From: a virus
Length of the DNA: 54,356 nucleotides
IMG/VR virus record: IMGVR_UViG_3300008050_000050
Location: 1 to 54,356 of that record
Direction: 5' to 3' (one strand)
This document shows, piece after piece, positions 47,874 through 54,356 of the stretch. Positions within the stretch are counted from its first letter, which is position 1. Each line of letters opens with the position of its first letter. Position numbers and translations under genes: made by a program. The notes under the pieces were generated by a model that worked only from the letters and a program-made list of their open reading frames with translations, did no database searches and had not been told where the DNA came from.

Positions 47874-49070
47874 TTATAACTCCAGATCCTTCATGTCTTT
47901 ATAGTTTTTACCTAACTTAACGTTTGCTTTATATCTTCCCAGTCGCGTTGTTGAGAAAGCATTTACTATCTTTTTCAAAACCCCGGAATCCCCAGAGCAA
48001 AAATCTAAAATTATAGAGTCGTGCATCAAAAACGCTATCTCGCTGCTTGTGCCTTTGAGCATGTCCCTTATTTGCGAAGCCTGTTCAAGCAATATATCAC
48101 TTGTTGTTGACTGTATAATGTAGTTTAACGCTCTCCGGTCATCTACCTTGATCTTTCTACCAAAAATAGTAGAAATAGTAGAAGTTTCTTTGTCCCAGAA
48201 CTCATCCTTTACTCTGTCTCTATTGTAGAACTTTTCCAAAAGTTGATCTTTTGCTGTCGGATTATATAACCAAGCAAAAAACCTCTCCTTCATCTCTTGA
48301 CGCGTCGAAAGATCGGTCGATGCATTTTCCAAATTCCAAACATGAATGTCTAGGTCAGGCTGGCCTTGACCAGAGAGAGCAAGGAGTGTTCTGATCTCTG
48401 CGCCATTAAAGTCCAACTCTATAAATAAATCGTTAGTAGGTTTAATTATTTTTCTGAATTCCTTGTCTAGTGTCATAATAGGGAACGAGCCCTTGTTCGT
48501 TGAGAGCCTACCTGTCCTCGATCCAAACAAGTTGTAGTCGATTTTTCTAGATGATTGATTGATTTTCTTACGAAAAGCTAAAGCCCGGGGAGAAGCGCTC
48601 GTGTTGTTCAGTTCGGCTAGGTCTATTTTTAGCTCTCTTCTTTTCACGTCCTCTATAATTTGACTAGAGTTATACAAAAATTCATAATTTTCGGGCTTTT
48701 TGTGGCTATCAAGAACATGCTCTATAATTCTCTCCTTCTCAAGGCAGTAATTTTTTATAACCTTATCCGGAACAAGATCTACAAGACAGGCTTCAGATAA
48801 TTCCACACCTACCGTGTTGAACGCTCTTAGAAAAGCTGCCATCTTCCCAGATGCTTGAGACCAAGATTCTCTTAATCCCGGTGGGCACACCTGATCAAGA
48901 TTTTCCCCGTTACAATACAGACTGGCACAGTCGTATTGTCCGCCTTCTAAGAAGGGGCTATACTTCCATGTGCTTGTCATATTTTCGTTGAATTGTTCTT
49001 TTAATAAAAGCTCGCCACCAGAATACACGCTGGGGCAGGTGCTTTTTTCGTCAATAATTTGAAATATCAT
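47874..49070 (-). CDS. Compact family A DNA polymerase (398 aa)
   Basis: PolA-type palm and fingers only: GSRTGRLS (183-190), motif A ELDFNGAEIR with Asp220, motif B RQEMKERFFAWLYN (Arg257, Lys261), and motif C MHDSIIL. The first 150 residues are too short for a 3'-5' exonuclease domain. It may fill gaps or act at Okazaki fragments next to the DnaE replicase. 3 nt separate it from the tubulin-like gene. Confidence 0.85.
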   Translation of the reverse strand: MIFQIIDEKSTCPSVYSGGELLLKEQFNENMTSTWKYSPFLEGGQYDCASLYCNGENLDQVCPPGLRESWSQASGKMAAFLRAFNTVGVELSEACLVDLVPDKVIKNYCLEKERIIEHVLDSHKKPENYEFLYNSSQIIEDVKRRELKIDLAELNNTSASPRALAFRKKINQSSRKIDYNLFGSRTGRLSTNKGSFPIMTLDKEFRKIIKPTNDLFIELDFNGAEIRTLLALSGQGQPDLDIHVWNLENASTDLSTRQEMKERFFAWLYNPTAKDQLLEKFYNRDRVKDEFWDKETSTISTIFGRKIKVDDRRALNYIIQSTTSDILLEQASQIRDMLKGTSSEIAFLMHDSIILDFCSGDSGVLKKIVNAFSTTRLGRYKANVKLGKNYKDMKDLEL

Positions 49071-49073
49071 ACT

Positions 49074-50189
49074 CTACTTCGGAAACTGATTACTAATATA
49101 CCCCAAAGCTGTTTCTAAGTCAATATAAAAATACTTTTGTTCTGCTTTTTTTAAAATCGTCTTAATTCTGGCTTCGCTTATAGTTTTGTTAGTTTCTATC
49201 ATTCGTATTTGAATGTATTTATACATCCAATATATATCATTATAGTTGGACGTAAGCAGAGATTCTCTCTGGATGGTGTTTTTGCAGTATAGATTCTTTT
49301 TATATTGTGGCTTTTCGGCCAACACTCTACGGTAAGCAGAGAAGAGATTCTCCCGGAGAAGGAAAGGATCTTGGTTGCCAGCTTTAAAATAATATTTAGA
49401 AAATAAATCTGAGCTTGTTCCGGGCCGATATACCAAGCCATAGAACTCCATGTATTCTTGCATTTTCGATGAACTTATATCCGCAACGATTCTCCAAGGG
49501 GCATTCTTATCGAAAATAAACCCAAACTGCTTAAGGGCTGAAGAATAGAGATTGAAATTAGAGTCATACAGAAACTTCTCTGCCTTTGCATTGTCCGAAT
49601 CGTGTGGGAGGGTCGACAACTCTATCGCAAGGCCTGTTGTCATGACAGAACAGTGTGACGATTTTAAAAATTGGGCCTTGGATATTGGGGTTATTGGCGC
49701 TATCTTCGAAACATACCCCATAAACGACACTAGAAAATCATCAAAGTTATGCACTTTCGAATCTTCGGCCGATGAATACAAAGATGTTATAAAAACGTCT
49801 AAGAGCGCACTTATATAGCTATCGTATTTTATGCTTGGGTTATCGTAACCCACAACGGGCTCAAGATAGGCAAGTTCTCCGGTCTTTAATGACTTTTCCT
49901 CATAGGCTGCCTTGAGGTCAGAAAAAGCATCTGCGACAAAATCAACTGCTTGTACAAAGTTCTCCTCATCTTGCCTAACCGTACCTAAAACGTCTGCTGT
50001 AGCCAGAGAAACGGGATTTCTGTCTGAATCTATCTTCCCGTACAGTCTCTTGTGGCCCCAAAGGTCAATATACCTATCCGGCGGGATGCCCTGCATAGAG
50101 AGTGCCCTATAAAGGTGTCTTCCTTTGTGGAGATCTTTAATTCTGTCTCCATTCTTTGCTGTAAATCTCCTTTTTAAAGGCATTTTCAC
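49074..50189 (-). CDS. Hypothetical protein, possibly virion-associated (371 aa)
   Basis: Aromatic and helix-rich protein with basic start (MPLKRRFTAKNGDRIKDLHK), no recognised motif. GTG at 50189 and ATG at 50183 are both possible starts; AAGGA favours GTG slightly. It lies between replication genes and the baseplate genes. Confidence 0.7.
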   Translation of the reverse strand: MKMPLKRRFTAKNGDRIKDLHKGRHLYRALSMQGIPPDRYIDLWGHKRLYGKIDSDRNPVSLATADVLGTVRQDEENFVQAVDFVADAFSDLKAAYEEKSLKTGELAYLEPVVGYDNPSIKYDSYISALLDVFITSLYSSAEDSKVHNFDDFLVSFMGYVSKIAPITPISKAQFLKSSHCSVMTTGLAIELSTLPHDSDNAKAEKFLYDSNFNLYSSALKQFGFIFDKNAPWRIVADISSSKMQEYMEFYGLVYRPGTSSDLFSKYYFKAGNQDPFLLRENLFSAYRRVLAEKPQYKKNLYCKNTIQRESLLTSNYNDIYWMYKYIQIRMIETNKTISEARIKTILKKAEQKYFYIDLETALGYISNQFPK

Positions 50190-50220
50190 TTTTTCCTTCT
50201 ACGGTTCGATATACTATACT

Positions 50221-53157
50221 CTAACATTCGCGAGCGTTGGTCGAACCGTTGCACTCATAAAAAGACGGAAAGACTGGTTTTGAAATTATTGGGTTTTTTC
50301 TATCTCTAGACGGTGGCCTACTTGGCGCTGACCAATTGCAATGTATGTTGGTCTCATACGTGTCTCTTCCGTATATGTGATCTACTTCTTCTATGAAGTA
50401 ATACCCATCAAGGCCAAAATCGCCACTCGCATTCCGACTAGACCCCACAAAACTTGGATCTATGAACACCTTAGAAGAAGGCCTAAAGATGGTGTTCCCT
50501 ATTGATGATATATTTGCCCGGTATAGCCTTTTATATCTCTTGTTAGCGCTTACATTCTTTTCAAGTTGGTTACTCTCTGCTTGATACTGTATGTCGGTTG
50601 GAGTAAATGTCACCTTCTTCATCAACCCTTTGTCAGAACCCAACAAGAACCTATATACCCCAAGAGCTTTGTCTTGAGATACTTGTTCTTTTGAGCTTCC
50701 TGCAAAAATTGCATCAACCATGTGATAGAGCATATGAAACCTGACGCTGGATATCGGAACTTCTTCCAAGGGCGTCTTGTTTCCTGCAAACGATTTTCGG
50801 ATATGATCTTTAATCGGCGTGTCACCAAAATACAAATCTGGATGGTCAAAGTTTAAATAACCATGTGGCAAAGCTAGTGCCTCTTTTGTTATTAGTGTCT
50901 TTCTGCCTGTCTCATATCCCCTGATCATAGTATTGCCGAAAGCCAAGTATTGTTTTCGATTCATAGCCGACTGAAGAGAACTTATACACCCTTCGATAGA
51001 GTCCCTTAACAAATACTGCATGCAATCTGATATGAATTGATGCAAGGTGACGTTCTCATCAATACCTCTGTCTAGAGAAATATACCTTTTTAACATAAAA
51101 CTCTGAAATAACGTTAGAGATATTGGTATATCCGACAGGTTGACTATTGTTCTTTGTCCTCGCTCATCATATACAATAGCGGGGCCCAAAACTATATCTA
51201 CCTCTGTTCTAGTCTCATTGTATTTAGGGTTTTGTTTTACCGTTTTTACTGCAGCATCGACCAGATCGCCGAAATAAATAAATGCTATCGTCTTGTGGGG
51301 GGCTGCCCACTTGGGGTCGCTTCTAGTATATCTGGTGTTGTTAACCACGATGCCTTCCAGCGCTGCTTGAAAATTATCTTGTTCTTTCTCTGTTATGTAT
51401 TTTCTTATGCTCTCCTTGAGAGAGTCAAAAGATTGACTTGCCCGGGCGCCTGCAGGCGAAGGCGTGCCGCGGCCCATAACCAACTTAAAATGAGGCTCCG
51501 TCTTTCCTGCTTTGGCGCTCGTGTTTATGTCTGCGCCGACAGTATAGACCTTGCTCTCTTTTCGAAGGTAGGTTAATAGGTGTGACCATCTATGGTATTT
51601 ATACTGATTCACAAATAAGTTCTTTTCAGCCACTAGGCTTGAGAGTTCTTCGTCTATTTTCTCAAGATTTTCTTTACTCTGTATCCTCCTTAGGTCGAGA
51701 TAGGTCATCATGTTTAACGCCTTCTCGCTGAATCCGATATCTTTGAGTTTGGCCCGGTCGGCGTCATCGGTGATCTTCTCTGTCGGATCTTCGCCGCCCT
51801 CCAAACTAATGCCAGTATTGAATACGGCGTCACTGTTGCCGAGGCTTTTTTGGGCCGCGGCCCTAAGACTTATTGTTTTTCTAAGGATCTCGATTCTCGT
51901 TTCATATCCATCTATCTGAGTTGCAATATCTCTGGAGTCCTTGCACGAACCATCAGAATAGGTATAGGGATCTAAATAAAATACATTGAAACCCGGGTCA
52001 TCCAAAAAGGCTTCAGAGTTTGACCTGTATGACCCTTCAAATAAGACAGTACCATCTTCATTAAATGTGAGATCATAAGTCTCCAAGTTAAGATATATAA
52101 CCCTAGTGCACGAAAGAATTGCATTTCTCAACTCTTTGCTTATTAAATCTTCCGGAACAGATGCTGGTATTTGCCACCCCAACGCTACCTTTATTTGGGA
52201 ATCTGGGTTTTTGTACCAAAAATCTGCAAACTTTGCTCTAGAGCCGAGAGCCTTTTTATCGGCGGGGGTTGATGGTAAGAATTCGTCCATACTTTGGGCT
52301 CTTATTCCAATCTTGCATTTCATGTTCTTGTCTATTTCTGCTTCATTTAATGCCCTTTCTTTTAGCCTGAAATAGGTTATACCAATGCCACTCATCCTAC
52401 CTTTGTGTGATTCAGTTATTCTTTTTATATCAGAATCCTTAGTGTGATCGTCGAACACTATCGGAATCTCTCTGATTGCTCTACCGCGGGCGTGTTGCAG
52501 TCGGGTTCCGGCACCTTGAGCCGGTCCCACATTAAAGAAGACTTTGTAAACCTTTATTTTTGGCACCAAAACAGCTTTTTGTGCTGGTGTTAATTTTGAT
52601 AATAGATGAACATTCTCGACACGATCCCAGACACCCAATATTTCGTACGGGTTTTTGGCCATCACCGCGGTGTGATGCTGTTCCGCGGTGTCATTTCTCA
52701 TTCTCATGTTATGGTATGCTGCTATGGGTTCGGCATTGTTTATCAAAAAGCACTGCTCTTGAAAAAGCTTCTTTTCACTTAAAAGCTTGTCTGGTTCTGG
52801 TGGTGCGACGCCTGATTGTTCTGATTTCTGCCTTGCTAGCTTCTTTGCAACCTCGCTATCCATTGGCTTGTGAGCAGCTTTGGCCGCGGTGAGTTCGGCC
52901 TGTATCTCCGCGTTTTCGGACTTCCATGGCTCGGTTTCTAACAGTCTTGTCCGTTCTGCTTGTATTGCTTCTTTTCTTTTGAAGGTATCTTTAATACCAG
53001 AGAGGTCCCTGACTGATTTTGCTTTTGTTGCTTCAGCTGTAAGATCCAATGTGAATTTGCTTTCAGCGACTTGAGCGCGTGTCAACCGGTCCTTGCCAGC
53101 CTTCGCGTCTCTCATGGCAGCTTCGAGAATTTCTTTGTTGGTGACCGGGTTTGTCAT
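50221..53157 (-). CDS. Large tail/baseplate protein (978 aa)
   Basis: Long charged helical N-terminus (MTNPVTNKEILEAAMRDAK, coiled-coil like to residue 130), then beta-rich stretches and repeated Tyr/Phe segments to the Cys-containing end. Size, composition and position beside a gp53-like gene suggest a tail or baseplate component. No domain identified. Confidence 0.7.
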   Translation of the reverse strand: MTNPVTNKEILEAAMRDAKAGKDRLTRAQVAESKFTLDLTAEATKAKSVRDLSGIKDTFKRKEAIQAERTRLLETEPWKSENAEIQAELTAAKAAHKPMDSEVAKKLARQKSEQSGVAPPEPDKLLSEKKLFQEQCFLINNAEPIAAYHNMRMRNDTAEQHHTAVMAKNPYEILGVWDRVENVHLLSKLTPAQKAVLVPKIKVYKVFFNVGPAQGAGTRLQHARGRAIREIPIVFDDHTKDSDIKRITESHKGRMSGIGITYFRLKERALNEAEIDKNMKCKIGIRAQSMDEFLPSTPADKKALGSRAKFADFWYKNPDSQIKVALGWQIPASVPEDLISKELRNAILSCTRVIYLNLETYDLTFNEDGTVLFEGSYRSNSEAFLDDPGFNVFYLDPYTYSDGSCKDSRDIATQIDGYETRIEILRKTISLRAAAQKSLGNSDAVFNTGISLEGGEDPTEKITDDADRAKLKDIGFSEKALNMMTYLDLRRIQSKENLEKIDEELSSLVAEKNLFVNQYKYHRWSHLLTYLRKESKVYTVGADINTSAKAGKTEPHFKLVMGRGTPSPAGARASQSFDSLKESIRKYITEKEQDNFQAALEGIVVNNTRYTRSDPKWAAPHKTIAFIYFGDLVDAAVKTVKQNPKYNETRTEVDIVLGPAIVYDERGQRTIVNLSDIPISLTLFQSFMLKRYISLDRGIDENVTLHQFISDCMQYLLRDSIEGCISSLQSAMNRKQYLAFGNTMIRGYETGRKTLITKEALALPHGYLNFDHPDLYFGDTPIKDHIRKSFAGNKTPLEEVPISSVRFHMLYHMVDAIFAGSSKEQVSQDKALGVYRFLLGSDKGLMKKVTFTPTDIQYQAESNQLEKNVSANKRYKRLYRANISSIGNTIFRPSSKVFIDPSFVGSSRNASGDFGLDGYYFIEEVDHIYGRDTYETNIHCNWSAPSRPPSRDRKNPIISKPVFPSFYECNGSTNAREC

Positions 53158-53158
53158 T

Positions 53159-53515
53159 TTAGTATGTTCTCGGGCTTAGATCCGGGTCTAGCAAGGCCAA
53201 AGCATCACTTAGCGGTAGGGGTATAGATATCATCTGACCAAGCTCCAAGTGGCCGTCGGTAGGCGTATTATTAAATGTCGCAATCACCCACCAATATTGA
53301 GTATCGCCGTAGAATTTGTGAGACAACTTGTTCATTCTATCTCCAATGGTTACAATATGATCGATAAAAGTTATACCTCTAAGATCCGCGGATTCAATTC
53401 TCGCAAAATCCGCAGTTTCGAGCATTCTTATAAACCTTTTGTTTCTTTTATCTAAAAGGTTTTTATAAAAAGGCAAATCGTTCTTTAATGTTTTTCTTAT
53501 TCCTGATCTCGACAT
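53159..53515 (-). CDS. Baseplate wedge gp53/LysM-like protein (118 aa)
   Basis: HIVTIGDRMNKLSHKFYGD, then YWWVIATFNNTP and LGQMISIPLPL follow the LysM-like core of gp53-type baseplate wedge proteins (H-x-V-x-x-GD-R-M). It would link the baseplate or bind peptidoglycan. Confidence 0.75.
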   Translation of the reverse strand: MSRSGIRKTLKNDLPFYKNLLDKRNKRFIRMLETADFARIESADLRGITFIDHIVTIGDRMNKLSHKFYGDTQYWWVIATFNNTPTDGHLELGQMISIPLPLSDALALLDPDLSPRTY

Positions 53516-53533
53516 CTTTTGATATCCCCTTTG

Positions 53534-54295
53534 TTACTTACCTAGTAGTATGTCTTTGTCTGCTTGGGCTGTTCGATTATCATCTAATGCTTTCCTTTTG
53601 TAAGCATTGCCAGTCACGAGACGTTCATTGATTTGGCCGAACGGAAAAGTCCCAAACCCGGGCCTAGCAGGACTAGGACCACTTTCCCCGGCACGGGTGG
53701 TAAATCCCAATTCATGCTCGTGGAAAACTACAAAATCTGAACTAAGGATTATAGATTTTGGATAAAGCTTCCCGCCATTTATAAAAGTACCATGCTCAAT
53801 CATTGGCTCGAATTGGCAACCTGTAGGAGCCACCAGCAAGCCCTTGCCTTGATCGTCGGCTCTCGCGGCCCAATTTGCTAACTTCATTCTTAACAGTGGT
53901 GCTGCGGCTATATCGCTCATACCCAGAAATTTATCTGTTTGCTTTCCTTCGTCATCGAGAAGGAACCTCTCCTCATAAGAAGGATATAACATCATTAAAA
54001 ATTTGCTTACTTCTCTGTGGTTGGCTTTTGCCTCTTTTAATCCCGCGGCTGGCAGGGCCCACGACATGGTTATCTTTCTCGATGTTCCATTAAAGGTTGA
54101 CAATGGATCCATTCGACCGTAGACATATTCATGATTCCAATTAGATTCATAATTTTCAGAATAGGATTCGAGAAAAGCTTTAAACTTGCACTTCATACCT
54201 GTCGGGATATGAGTAAATTCCAAAGAGATGTTTTTGTTTCCCAAGGTAATAGTTGCATCATTGTAACTATCTTTTGAAAAGGTGTTAAATGTCAT
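53534..54295 (-). CDS. Virion structural protein (253 aa)
   Basis: Beta-rich with YVYGRMDPLSTFNGTSRKIT and SWALPAAG; this YGR-x-DP pattern recurs in baseplate or tail proteins of large phages. The start overlaps the previous stop (TAATG). Function in virion inferred from neighbours. Confidence 0.7.
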   Translation of the reverse strand: MTFNTFSKDSYNDATITLGNKNISLEFTHIPTGMKCKFKAFLESYSENYESNWNHEYVYGRMDPLSTFNGTSRKITMSWALPAAGLKEAKANHREVSKFLMMLYPSYEERFLLDDEGKQTDKFLGMSDIAAAPLLRMKLANWAARADDQGKGLLVAPTGCQFEPMIEHGTFINGGKLYPKSIILSSDFVVFHEHELGFTTRAGESGPSPARPGFGTFPFGQINERLVTGNAYKRKALDDNRTAQADKDILLGK

Positions 54296-54356
54296 TATCC
54301 TGTCCCCATATGTATGCCGTTGTTGTTGATCACATTTGCAACCACATTTTCCAAAG
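54295..54356 (-). CDS. C-terminal fragment of an upstream gene
   Basis: Last 19 codons and TAA of a gene entering from the right edge (end reads ENVVANVINNNGIHMGTG). Shares one base with the next start. Likely another structural gene, but too short to identify. Confidence 0.6.
   Translation of the reverse strand, partial: LENVVANVINNNGIHMGTG

Overview
The window looks like the interior of a large tailed-phage genome (a myovirus with a T4-like replication and baseplate core). Every supported gene and all six tRNAs lie on the minus strand. Neighbouring genes overlap by 1 to 20 nt almost throughout, there are almost no gaps, and many genes are tiny. Phage hallmarks are a DnaB/gp41-like helicase, a UvsX/RecA-like recombinase, a gp32-like ssDNA-binding protein, a FEN-type exonuclease, thymidylate and ribonucleotide enzymes, a ClpP-fold protease beside an acidic scaffold-like protein, and baseplate genes at the right end. 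No integrase, IS element or CRISPR array was seen.

The host is inferred, not seen. Two large secreted proteins are unusual for a phage. One is a thrombospondin type 3 repeat protein ending in a MYXO-CTERM-like Cys/membrane/Arg tail (3092-4402). The other is a lipoprotein with MopE-like DxDCDG repeats and a VWA domain (37242-39353). Both styles are typical of Myxococcota/Bradymonadota-type bacteria, so a host of that kind is my best guess. The tRNA set (Lys-TTT, Leu-TAA, Ile-TAT, Ser-TGA, Thr-TGT, Arg-TCT) reads only A-ending codons first, as expected for a phage more AT-rich than its host.

Layout, in window coordinates (transcription runs right to left). 1-18.4 kb: accessory region of small genes, with a seven-gene overlapping array of GDLV/SH3-like mini-proteins (1779-3041), the two surface/metallopeptidase blocks (3.1-4.4 kb; MoxR ATPase plus VWA peptidase at 6.1-8.5 kb), cell-wall enzymes (L,D-transpeptidase-like 13189-13821; M15 peptidase 16264-16662), thymidine kinase, paralogous lipoproteins, tRNAs and several single-pass membrane microproteins. 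18.4-30.2 kb: a LeuA-regulatory-domain-like protein, an 829-aa protein, glutaredoxin, GroEL, a possible nuclease-fold 635-aa protein, ClpP-like protease, scaffold-like acidic protein and a sigma-region-4-like regulator. 30.2-49.1 kb: nucleotide metabolism and replication (IMPDH/GMPR, dUTPase, DnaE, ThyX, GroES-like, class II RNR, helicase, exonuclease, UvsX, SSB, tubulin-like protein, compact PolA). 49.1-54.4 kb: virion/baseplate genes.

Transcription signals are strikingly host-like: at least ten minus-strand sites match TTGACA, 16-17 bp, TATAAT closely. Most promising for follow-up are the nested start/stop array of GDLV proteins, the divergent tubulin/FtsZ-like gene, the apparent -1 frameshift in uvsX, the host-style surface proteins, the LeuA-like domain and a candidate kissing-loop RNA next to tRNA-Lys.
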